The notes beneath the pieces are model-generated. The model saw only the letters and a list, made by a program, of their open reading frames with translations. It was not told the origin of the DNA and did no database searches. This document shows, piece by piece, positions 1 to 6,549 of a DNA stretch of 11,431 nt; the stretch's first letter is position 1; each line of letters starts with the position of its first letter. This stretch comes from Verrucomicrobiota bacterium. Lineage in GTDB: Bacteria > Verrucomicrobiota > Verrucomicrobiia > Limisphaerales > UBA1100. A program made the translations under genes and the position numbers. The stretch covers positions 1 to 11,431 of the forward strand of contig JAPKDK010000078.1 in NCBI GenBank assembly GCA_028872645.1, given 5' to 3'.

Positions 1-1
1 G

Positions 2-46
2 GAAGATGACATCGACGAACTTTCCAACGTACCCCGTATTCACTGA
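2..46 (+). CDS. C-terminal end of an upstream gene (partial)
   Basis: An open frame enters from the left edge and ends at TGA 44-46, giving the acidic tail EDDIDELSNVPRIH. The stop shares its last base with the ATG of the next gene (TGATG), the usual arrangement of translationally coupled operon genes, and this is the main reason to believe the frame is real. Only 14 residues are visible, so no family can be assigned. The neighbour suggests a membrane or envelope-related operon, but that is inference. Confidence 0.5.
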   Translation, partial: EDDIDELSNVPRIH

Positions 47-1533
47 TGAACCATTTACGAACTCATCCGGAAGCATGGCGGCGTTTTTGCTTTTGGGCAT
101 TCGTTTTTTTGGTGGCGGCATGGCTCGCCCCGGAACTCTGGGCACGTTTGGGTGGCGGCGGTGGCTACAGTGGCGGCGGTGGCGGAGGCAGTAGTAGTGG
201 CGGCGGCGGCGGTGGCGGAGGAGGAGGTGGTGAACTGATTGTTTATTGGATAAGGTTTTGTATCCACTACCCGTACATTGGCCTGCCGATTACAGGAATT
301 GTCGGATTTTTTTGTTATAAGTCGAAATCGAATGAGCAAAGTTCCATCAGGGTAACGCCCGAGCCACAGCCTGCGTTAGAATGGGATGCATTACGGGCGC
401 ACGACGAAAATTTTTCCGAGGTGCTCTTTCGTGATTTTAGTTACTCGTTATTTTCCAAAATCCACGAGGCCCGTGGCTCGGGCCAGTTGGCGCGCTACAG
501 CCAGTACCTTGATGATGGCGCACGCGGATGGCTGGAAGGCCTCCATTCCTCGCTCACTGATGTTCATGGCGTGGTGGTGGGAGGCCTCACCGTGGATGAA
601 CTGGACGTGCCGGCGGGGCCAAATGAAATTGCTTCAGTACGACTCAGTTATGAGGCTAATTTCACCGAGGTGAGCGGCGAAAAAGAGAGCGCCATCTATA
701 CGCGGCAAGTCTGGCATCTCAGCCGGAGGGCGGGAGCCTTGAGCCCGGAACCCGAACGCATCAGCGCGCTGGGCTGTGTGGGCTGCGGCAGCCCGCTGGA
801 GCCGGAGCCAGACGGCACCTGCCCGCATTGCGGAAACCAATACACGCGTGGCGAGCATCATTGGTTTGTCACAGGCATTGTGGAACTGGACCGCCGCAAT
901 GTCGGTCCCGCACTCACTAGCAAGGCTGATGATGTGGGTTTTGAATTCCCCACGGTATTCGATCCTGAATTGGAGACCCGCCGTATCCTACTAGTGGAGG
1001 CGCATCCGGGATTGGATTTTGAAAAGATCGTCGCGCGCTTCCGCCATATCTACCACACCTTGCAAACTGCCTGGGGTGCGCAGGATCTGGCCGTGCTGCG
1101 GCCGTTTGAAACGGACAGCTTGTATCAAAATCACAAGTATTGGGTGGAAGAATACCAACGCCAAAACCTCCGCAACGTGTTGAAGGAAGTGGCGCTGGAT
1201 GACATGGAGTTGGTGAAGATCCGGTCCGACAAGTTTTATGATGCAATCACCTGCCGTCTCCGGGCGTCGATGGTTGATTACACCGAGGATGCTCAAGGCA
1301 ATCATGTGTGCGGCAGCAAAAAGAAACGCACCCAATTCAGTGAATACTGGACTTTTGTCCGTGGCCGTGGCGCGGCCGAGAATACCAAAGGCGATGCCGT
1401 CTGTCCCAACTGTGCCGCCGAGCTCAATATTACCATGGCCGGCGAATGCGAATACTGCGGCAGCAAACTGACTAGCGGCGATTTTGACTGGGTGCTCAGC
1501 GAGATTCAGCAGGACGAGGAGTACGCCGGTTGA
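46..1533 (+). CDS. Tim44-like domain membrane protein with two zinc ribbons
   Basis: Predicted membrane protein of 495 residues. A hydrophobic segment at about residues 14-33 is followed by an almost pure glycine/serine linker (36-62) and a second hydrophobic segment (about 64-90), so the rest is probably a large soluble domain. That part appears to be two copies of one unit. Residues about 115-228 resemble a Tim44-like (NTF2-fold) domain and are followed by a zinc ribbon with C244, C247, C259 and C262. Residues about 325-440 form a second Tim44-like unit followed by C453, C456, C468 and C471. Both ribbons have CxxC-x11-CxxC spacing. Each ribbon is followed by a similar short stretch ([12 protein letters not shown] and [12 protein letters not shown]). 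The bacterial Tim44-like family is poorly characterised; binding of lipid or protein partners at the membrane is plausible but not shown. The ATG overlaps the preceding stop codon. The assignment rests on fold-level pattern recognition, with the ribbons being the firmest part. Confidence 0.75.
   Translation: MNHLRTHPEAWRRFCFWAFVFLVAAWLAPELWARLGGGGGYSGGGGGGSSSGGGGGGGGGGGELIVYWIRFCIHYPYIGLPITGIVGFFCYKSKSNEQSSIRVTPEPQPALEWDALRAHDENFSEVLFRDFSYSLFSKIHEARGSGQLARYSQYLDDGARGWLEGLHSSLTDVHGVVVGGLTVDELDVPAGPNEIASVRLSYEANFTEVSGEKESAIYTRQVWHLSRRAGALSPEPERISALGCVGCGSPLEPEPDGTCPHCGNQYTRGEHHWFVTGIVELDRRNVGPALTSKADDVGFEFPTVFDPELETRRILLVEAHPGLDFEKIVARFRHIYHTLQTAWGAQDLAVLRPFETDSLYQNHKYWVEEYQRQNLRNVLKEVALDDMELVKIRSDKFYDAITCRLRASMVDYTEDAQGNHVCGSKKKRTQFSEYWTFVRGRGAAENTKGDAVCPNCAAELNITMAGECEYCGSKLTSGDFDWVLSEIQQDEEYAG
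151..231 (+). repeat. Glycine-codon low-complexity tract
   Basis: A run of GGN codons, mostly GGC/GGT/GGA with a few TAC and AGT/AGC, encodes residues 36-62 of the Tim44-like protein. It forms a flexible linker between the two hydrophobic segments. Such tracts are prone to slippage and length variation between strains. Similar Gly-rich linkers with a hydrophobic flank are common in bacterial Tim44-like and TPM-domain membrane proteins. Confidence 0.85.
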
Positions 1534-1535
1534 TC

Positions 1536-1904
1536 ATGGGCGAACTTCAAAAAACCACCGAGACGCTGGGCCTTTCAAAATATCAACGGCACATTTTTTT
1601 GTGCGCCGACCAAACCGAGGCCAAGTGCTGCGACAAGGAAGTCGGCTTGGCCTCGTGGAATTTTTTAAAAAACCGGCTGAAGGAACTTGGCCTTGTGGGC
1701 GTGGAGCCAAAGGTATTTCGCACTAAGGCAAATTGCCTTCGCGTGTGCCTGCAAGGGCCGGTGGCGGTGGTGTATCCGGAGGGCACTTGGTACCACTCCT
1801 GCACGCCTGAAGTATTGGAGCGCATCATTCAGGAGCACCTTATCAACGGGCGCATTGTAGAAGACCATGCCTTTGCGAGTGCAAATGGCTGCCAAGCGGA
1901 TTAA
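1536..1904 (+). CDS. Thioredoxin-like [2Fe-2S] ferredoxin
   Basis: Small electron carrier of 122 residues in the thioredoxin-fold [2Fe-2S] ferredoxin family, the kind also found as the NuoE C-terminal domain and in cyanobacterial homologues. Candidate cluster ligands are C23 in [13 protein letters not shown]31 or C32, then C67 and C71 in [12 protein letters not shown]. The following [15 protein letters not shown] and the [16 protein letters not shown] helix are typical family signatures. The redox partner is unknown. The ATG at 1536 lies two bases after the Tim44 stop. A TTG at 1530 is an alternative that sits 8 bases after an AGGAG (1517-1521), whereas the ATG is 14 bases from it, so the exact start is open by two codons. 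Its TAA overlaps the stop codon of the convergent selenoprotein gene. Confidence 0.88.
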   Translation: MGELQKTTETLGLSKYQRHIFLCADQTEAKCCDKEVGLASWNFLKNRLKELGLVGVEPKVFRTKANCLRVCLQGPVAVVYPEGTWYHSCTPEVLERIIQEHLINGRIVEDHAFASANGCQAD

Positions 1905-2422
1905 ATATCAGCGCAACTTTTCACGTAATCGATGACTTGCTGATCGTTCTTGCCGGCAGCAAGGGTGACACTTAGGAGTTTGGCTGGATTGACGTTCTTC
2001 TCACGGAAGAACTGGCGGTCGCCGCCTCAGCCGTACATGAGGTCGGCTGGCAAACTTCCGGCGAGCTTCGCGCGGGCCTTGGTGATGAGGCGCGGGAGCC
2101 AGGCGATACCTTCCACTTCAGCTGATTTTGTGGGGAATTCATCGATGTCCATACGGTGCTCGGCGGGTTTGCCATTTAGCGTATTCTGAAAATGATCGAG
2201 GCGCACGGCTTGCAGTTCCTCCACATGGTCGTAAATTACATCGCCCCATCGCACGTAGTCATCACAAAAATCAAACATCTCCAACGCGCTGCAACCGATG
2301 GATTCGAGAAAGATAGTGTCCTCTGTTTCGAACATCGATTCGGGACTGTGCCGTCCCGCTTCGTAGCGTTTCACGCCGGTGGAAAATAGTTCCTGAAATT
2401 GTTGTCGCCAGTTTTCGTGCAT
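1901..2422 (-). CDS. DUF5069-family protein, predicted selenoprotein (in-frame UGA = Sec132)
   Basis: Read conventionally, this gene stops at a UGA on the complement of 2027-2029 after 131 residues. The frame then stays open for 41 codons to TAA (complement 1901-1903). The residues on both sides form one continuous DUF5069-like domain: [18 protein letters not shown] (105-122), ADLMYG just before the UGA, then GGDRQFF, NPAKLL and a DDQxVxxYV-like tail ([12 protein letters not shown]). As I recall the family, relatives commonly have Cys in the YxC-x-x-D-R position, so UGA replaces a Cys codon. A hairpin suited to a bacterial SECIS follows. The biochemical function of DUF5069 is not known to me. 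Sec in place of Cys suggests a redox or catalytic role (inference). The ATG at 2422 is two bases past the stop of the upstream epimerase, so coupled reinitiation is likely; an in-frame TTG at 2428 is less likely. Alternatives are a nonsense mutation or a sequencing error. Confidence 0.75.
1994..2029 (-). promoter_or_regulatory. Putative bacterial SECIS element downstream of UGA
   Basis: In the mRNA the UGA (complement 2027-2029) is followed by 14 bases and then by a perfect 7-bp stem with a 5-base loop, GUUCUUC-CGUGA-GAAGAAC (complement 2012-1994). The loop starts 21 bases after the UGA, within the 16-37 base range of the published bSECIS model, and G is at the second loop position as that model requires. 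A second small hairpin, GGCGG-CGA-CCGCC (2026-2014), sits between the UGA and the main stem and could stack with it. The element lies wholly within coding sequence, as bacterial SECIS elements do. Folding was done by eye. Confidence 0.65.
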
Positions 2423-2424
2423 CG

Positions 2425-3249
2425 TCAATTTCGTAAATCTACTTCAGCCATTAATTTGTCCGTAGCGGAATAGGCCTCGGCAACCCATTCGACGATCTTG
2501 GCGGGATCGGGCGCGTACTCCAGTTCCAAACTAATTGCGCCATCGAAATCCAAATCCTTGATCGCCTGCAAGTAGGGCGCGAACGGAACCACGCCGCGAC
2601 CAGGCGGGAGGTCGCCGTGCACTTCGCCGTCGCAATCAGAAATATGCACGTGTCCGGAGCGGCCCTTGAGGGCGGCGAGGCTTTCGGGAGGACTGTCGCT
2701 CAGCACCATGTGGCTGATATCGATGTTCGCCTTCACTGCGGGGCGATTCACGTCAGTCAAGAAACGATCCATCTCGCCAATGGTATTAATGAGAGACAGG
2801 TCAAACGGCTCTAGCTCGATGACAATCTCCAAGTCTCGCTCCGCCGCATAATCGCCAAGCGTTTGGCAATGCTCCACGGCCCATTGCCACTGTTCAGCGG
2901 GAGGAATCACTTCCTTTTGCCAAATGTATTCGCCAATCACGAGTAGGTAGTTTTTTGCGCCCAGCGTGACACCCATATCGAGATAACGCTTGCAGCGTTC
3001 GAGATGAAATTTCTGCACGCTTGGGTTAAAATCAATGAGCCCCACGCTTACTCCAACTACGCTGATAATCGGCAACTGCAATTCATCACAGGTTTGCTTC
3101 ACCATCGCAATGCGGTCTTCCGCATTATCGTCGAGTGGATCCTGAAAAACATCTACGCAGTCAAAGCCCAGCTCCTTCGTCTTGTGCAGCCCATCTACCA
3201 GCCCGATGCCGTGCTGTTCCCAAGCAGAGTTTATCATTCCCAATTTCAT
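2425..3249 (-). CDS. Sugar phosphate isomerase/epimerase (xylose isomerase-like TIM barrel)
   Basis: A 274-residue protein of the AP-endonuclease-2/xylose isomerase-like TIM-barrel family, cytosolic and metal dependent. Likely metal ligands are E145 or E147 in VIELEP, D177 and H180 in NIDISHM, H202 with D205 in HVHISDCDG, H211 in GEVHGDLPPGRG, and E241/E243 in SLELEYAP. The HGDLPPGRG segment is characteristic of this family, which isomerises or epimerises free or modified keto sugars. Specificity cannot be read from the sequence. A Shine-Dalgarno-like AAAGGGA lies about 6 bases before the ATG. The gene follows the Gfo/Idh/MocA gene with a 3-base gap, a very common pairing in sugar and inositol catabolism clusters of Planctomycetota and Verrucomicrobiota. 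Confidence 0.88.
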   Translation of the reverse strand: MKLGMINSAWEQHGIGLVDGLHKTKELGFDCVDVFQDPLDDNAEDRIAMVKQTCDELQLPIISVVGVSVGLIDFNPSVQKFHLERCKRYLDMGVTLGAKNYLLVIGEYIWQKEVIPPAEQWQWAVEHCQTLGDYAAERDLEIVIELEPFDLSLINTIGEMDRFLTDVNRPAVKANIDISHMVLSDSPPESLAALKGRSGHVHISDCDGEVHGDLPPGRGVVPFAPYLQAIKDLDFDGAISLELEYAPDPAKIVEWVAEAYSATDKLMAEVDLRN

Positions 3250-3252
3250 AAA

Positions 3253-4338
3253 TTATCCCTTTGTGATTTCTTTAAGAGAAACAGCGCGATGCTCTTCGGC
3301 ACTCAAATACGCTGCTTCCACCAACGCCATAGTATCCAAATTATCTCGCCCATCGATAGCGGGTTGTTCGCCGGTTTCCAGTGCGATGAGCAGTTGTGCC
3401 ATGGTGCCGATGAAGGCGTCTGGGAACCAGCTTTCTTCCCAGTGTGGCGTGTGAAATTCTTTGTCACCCTTGGTAGCGTACCGAATACTCGATGGAGTGG
3501 TGTATGGATCGTGACACCAGCCGATGTCGCCTATAGCCAATCCGTCGAGGCCTTCGATACGCCATTGGATGCCGATGTCGGCTGGCGCGCCTTCGCGTGC
3601 GGGGCCGGTCCACGTATCATCAATGGCGATGATGCGCAGGCCATTTTTGTATTCGAGGATGTAGCTGGCGATGCCGTCAGTGTGGGGGAAATCTGTGCGC
3701 GGATCCGTTCGCGTGCTGCAAAATATGCGCTCGGGATTGCCGAACCAATACCGAAAGGTATCGATATGGTGAATGGACATGATGCGCAGCGTGACCCAAC
3801 CCTGTTCTTTTATCCAAGGTTTCCAATGAGGGATTCCGCGCATATCGAGTGTGGCCAGCACAGGCTCACCGATCGTACCGTTTTCGAGCAGCGTTTTGGC
3901 GGCGCGCACGGATTGGTCGTACCGCATATTTTGGTTCACGGCCAATACGATGCCGGCTGCTTCGCAGGCTTCCACTGCGGCGACGGCTTCGGCGTAGTTG
4001 GTGCCCAGCGGTTTTTGCGCGAGGATGCCTTTGGCGGTGCCGCGCGCACAGGCGGCTTGGATGGTCTCGAGTTGTTTGTGCGGCGGCACGGCGAGGTCAA
4101 GCACTTCTATGGATTCATCATCGAGCAATTGATCAATGGAGTCAAAAACGGTGTCGATGGCATGTTCATTCGCACACTTCGCTGCGTTGTCCTTTGTGCG
4201 ACCGGCAATGGCGACGGGATTGAAGCCGGCTTTGCGATAGGCAACAAGATGGCAATCGCTCATGATAAAGCCGCTGCCAACGCAGCCAATACGCCAGTCT
4301 TTGCGCTCAGGGAGAGGGGAATGGATGTTGAGATTCAT
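3253..4338 (-). CDS. Gfo/Idh/MocA family NAD(P)-dependent oxidoreductase
   Basis: A 361-residue dehydrogenase. The N-terminal Rossmann domain has the dinucleotide motif around residues 18-24 (GCVGSGF), then IAGRT, the LAVPP turn and AQKPLG at 107-112. K109 is the family's conserved lysine; the usual EKP reads QKP here. The C-terminal domain contains SIHHIDTFRYWFG, with H190/H191 and D193 in the substrate-site region. The family oxidises or reduces sugars, inositols and related polyols with NAD(P). The substrate is not evident. The ATG overlaps the stop of the dioxygenase gene (ATGA, 4335-4338), and the gene runs into the epimerase with a 3-base gap, so it is part of the operon. A 487-codon open frame on the opposite strand is an antisense shadow. 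Confidence 0.9.
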   Translation of the reverse strand: MNLNIHSPLPERKDWRIGCVGSGFIMSDCHLVAYRKAGFNPVAIAGRTKDNAAKCANEHAIDTVFDSIDQLLDDESIEVLDLAVPPHKQLETIQAACARGTAKGILAQKPLGTNYAEAVAAVEACEAAGIVLAVNQNMRYDQSVRAAKTLLENGTIGEPVLATLDMRGIPHWKPWIKEQGWVTLRIMSIHHIDTFRYWFGNPERIFCSTRTDPRTDFPHTDGIASYILEYKNGLRIIAIDDTWTGPAREGAPADIGIQWRIEGLDGLAIGDIGWCHDPYTTPSSIRYATKGDKEFHTPHWEESWFPDAFIGTMAQLLIALETGEQPAIDGRDNLDTMALVEAAYLSAEEHRAVSLKEITKG

Positions 4339-5168
4339 GCGTCGGATTTTTCGCCCGAACCGGTGGTAGCATCTTCAGCAGGGTTCCAAAAATCCGCGCT
4401 CTTTTCAAAAAGTTTGCTGCCCATTTCTTTGATGGCGGTGTCAGGTAGTTTCTCAATGGGGCTGTAAAAAGGATGGTGTGATTCTTTGTAGGGGTTGTTG
4501 TGTTTGGTGTTGTAGCAGCATATGAGTGACCAGCGCGGATGCTCAGAGGTGTTTTGGTCCGAGCGGTGCAAAAGGTTGCTGTGAAAGAAGAGTGTATCGC
4601 CAGGGGCAAGTTCAACATACACCGTTTCCATTATCTTCATGGCTTCGGCGGTGCGCTCGGGATTTGCGCCGGTTTGGTCGCCATATTCCCCGTGTTCGAG
4701 GCGGCCTAATTTGTGAGAGCCTTTCAATACTTGCAGGCAGCCGTTTGCACGAGTATTGGGATCGACTGCAATAAAAGCGGAGCCCATATCGGGCCAAAGG
4801 CAGCCGTTTTGGTACCAGTAGCCGTAGTCCTGATGCCAACTCCACGCGCCGCCGGTGCGCGGTTGTTTGATGCTCATCTTGCTGTGGTAAAAATATACCT
4901 CATCGCCGAGCAGTGCTTCCATGGTGTTGACGATGCGCTCACTGCGAGCGATGGAACCCCAGAGATCTTCGCCGGCAGAATTCCATAGCACGAGTTGCGC
5001 CTTGCCGCCTTCGCCGTCCTTGAGATCGTAGGCGTTGTCCTTGAAAGATTGATCAGCATGCGCGGCGGCGCGGAGGATATCCGCCTCATCGGAATCAAAT
5101 AGGCCGCGCACAATGAGGTAGCCATATTCTTGAAAGAAAGAAACTTGTTCTTCGGAAACGGAGGACAT
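4335..5168 (-). CDS. Phytanoyl-CoA dioxygenase (PhyH) family Fe(II)/2-oxoglutarate oxygenase
   Basis: A 277-residue non-haem iron oxygenase of the PhyH family. The facial triad is visible as H112 and D114 in WHQDYGYW and the distal H201 in FHSNLLHRSDQN; R212 in HPRWSL is placed to bind 2-oxoglutarate. The N-terminus (EEQVSFFQEYGYLIVRGLF) and the repeated PNTRANGCLQVLKGSHK loop are typical of bacterial family members, which hydroxylate small metabolites. The substrate is unknown; removal of an O- or N-alkyl group or hydroxylation of a sugar-derived acid would suit the operon (inference). I chose the ATG at 5168, where family homology begins. An in-frame TTG at 5204, overlapping the LarA-like stop, would add 12 residues. 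Neither start has a clear Shine-Dalgarno sequence. Confidence 0.88.
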   Translation of the reverse strand: MSSVSEEQVSFFQEYGYLIVRGLFDSDEADILRAAAHADQSFKDNAYDLKDGEGGKAQLVLWNSAGEDLWGSIARSERIVNTMEALLGDEVYFYHSKMSIKQPRTGGAWSWHQDYGYWYQNGCLWPDMGSAFIAVDPNTRANGCLQVLKGSHKLGRLEHGEYGDQTGANPERTAEAMKIMETVYVELAPGDTLFFHSNLLHRSDQNTSEHPRWSLICCYNTKHNNPYKESHHPFYSPIEKLPDTAIKEMGSKLFEKSADFWNPAEDATTGSGEKSDA

Positions 5169-5200
5169 GCGGGTGACGATGCCGAGCGCGCGCAGAGATG

Positions 5201-6493
5201 TCAACCGTCCGTGCCGCCCGCCCAGTCAGGGCGTTTCTGGAGATGGTACAACCGTTCGCCTGCTTTGCGTTCGAGGAAAACGCCTTCGTCTTCGCGGTTG
5301 GCGTAGTCCTCGATGTTGATCGTGCGATGATCGACGTAGCCGAGGTTGATTTGTTTGCAAACTTCTTCCGGAATGCCAGTGGCGAGCGTGACGGTGACGC
5401 GCGGTTGTTCGTTGCCGTTTTCATCGACGGCGCCAATGCCTTTCACGTGGCCGGAGTGGGCGAGCAATCCCCACGGGAAATCCTTGAAGCGTTCCCAATG
5501 ATGCTGGAGATACGCGGAGCAGTGATATCCAATCTGCTTGATGATGTCGCCGTGGGAAAAACTGACCTCGGTGATGTGGGGCGCGTAGATGATGAGTTCG
5601 CCGCCGTCGGCGAGGATGGGCTCGAGTTTGTACATACATTTGCCGCCCACCCAAAGGTCGTCGTACATAGTGGGTGCGCAGGACACGATGGTGTGAAAGG
5701 GGCACTCTTTGTACGTGATGTGTTCGTGCGCAGAGAGATCGCTGGCGGCGTCCCATGCGCTTTCGGGTGTGCCAAAGAAAAGTCCGGCCAGTGATTTATC
5801 CGGTCGCACCACCATGCAGAAACAGGTTTTTTCGATGTCCACCATGGTTCCTGCGTGATCGACAATTTTGCGAACGGGCGTCCATTTACTACCGATGATC
5901 ATGGGGTTGGTGACCACCGCACCGAGCCAATGGAAAAAATTCAGCACCTCCGGCCCGCTGATGCCGGGGAAAAGATATTTATTGCCTCCGGAAAAGCCGA
6001 CCACTTCGTGAGGAAATACAGGCCCAAGAATCATCACTTGATCGTAATCGTAAATCTTACGATTTATTTCCACCGGCACATCCATTTTAAAGCGACCGCC
6101 GGAGAGTTCCTCAATCGTGCGGGCGGGGATGGTACCGAGATTGCGCATGGCATTAGGGTTGTCCCACTCGTGATTGTGAAACGTGACATCGGCATACTGG
6201 TCGTGGCGTTCACCGAGCGTGATTTCCAGCCGCTCGCAAATGGCTTCCTCGGTCATCGCGTGATGGGTGCCCAGCGCGATCATCACATCGAGCTGGGCCG
6301 CGCTGTCGCCGATTTGTGCGTGAATGGCTTTGAAAAGTTGGCCGATGGGAGCCGTGCGCGTGGCATCGGGAACAATGAGTAAAACTTTTTTGCCGGCATA
6401 CTCCGCCGAGGGCAACGATTGCGCGACAACTTCGTTGACTTGTTCGTCGGTCAACGAAGTTTCAGTTTTGGCAATTTTGGAAAAGGTGTTCAT
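5201..6493 (-). CDS. LarA-like nickel-pincer 2-hydroxyacid racemase/epimerase
   Basis: A 430-residue homologue of lactate racemase LarA (N-terminal DUF2088 domain). Key LarA positions can be matched by spacing: D43 and R46 in PDATRTAP (LarA D72/R75), H77 in ALGTHHAMTE (H108), H162 in PHEVVGFSGGNKY (H174), K172, the lysine that covalently holds the nickel-pincer nucleotide (K184), and H188 (H200). Cofactor binding is therefore likely. The substrate-side region around GGK at 283-285 differs from LarA, so the substrate is probably not lactate. Family members interconvert stereocentres of various 2-hydroxy acids, including sugar acids. The larB/C/E cofactor-synthesis genes are not in this window and would have to be elsewhere. 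The ATG is 3 bases from a palindromic repeat and has no visible Shine-Dalgarno sequence. Confidence 0.85.
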   Translation of the reverse strand: MNTFSKIAKTETSLTDEQVNEVVAQSLPSAEYAGKKVLLIVPDATRTAPIGQLFKAIHAQIGDSAAQLDVMIALGTHHAMTEEAICERLEITLGERHDQYADVTFHNHEWDNPNAMRNLGTIPARTIEELSGGRFKMDVPVEINRKIYDYDQVMILGPVFPHEVVGFSGGNKYLFPGISGPEVLNFFHWLGAVVTNPMIIGSKWTPVRKIVDHAGTMVDIEKTCFCMVVRPDKSLAGLFFGTPESAWDAASDLSAHEHITYKECPFHTIVSCAPTMYDDLWVGGKCMYKLEPILADGGELIIYAPHITEVSFSHGDIIKQIGYHCSAYLQHHWERFKDFPWGLLAHSGHVKGIGAVDENGNEQPRVTVTLATGIPEEVCKQINLGYVDHRTINIEDYANREDEGVFLERKAGERLYHLQKRPDWAGGTDG

Positions 6494-6496
6494 TTT

Positions 6497-6545
6497 GGTA
6501 GGGACGCGCTGTGCGCGTCCCGGACACGCAGAGCGTGTCTCTACC
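6497..6545. repeat. REP/BIME-like palindromic repeat, copy 1
   Basis: A 49-bp element bounded by GGTAG and CTACC. It contains two adjacent hairpins: GGGACGCGC-TGT-GCGCGTCCC (6501-6521) and GACACGC-AGA-GCGTGTC (6523-6539). The two halves are also imperfect inverted copies of each other, so the whole element can form one long cruciform. The same structure recurs at 8372-8421. It occupies nearly the whole gap between the SDR stop and the LarA-like start inside an operon. Confidence 0.85.
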
Positions 6546-6549
6546 GGCC

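Noticed and set aside
1950..2189. Small open frames on both strands across the selenoprotein C-terminus (plus 1950-2189, minus 1972-2175)
   Set aside because: They are low-complexity, Ser/Pro/Arg-rich shadow translations in other frames of the coding region, without start signals or family similarity.
2027..2428. A truncated 133-residue DUF5069 product or pseudogene ending at the UGA
   Set aside because: The frame continues with family-like residues and no further lesion. The UGA is at a motif position compatible with Cys, a SECIS-like hairpin follows, and the extended stop meets the neighbouring gene exactly. A nonsense mutation or sequencing error cannot be fully excluded from one sequence.
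3004..4467. A 487-codon open frame on the plus strand
   Set aside because: It lies antisense to the Gfo/Idh/MocA and epimerase genes, both of which carry complete family motifs and tight operon spacing. The plus-strand product shows no recognisable domain.
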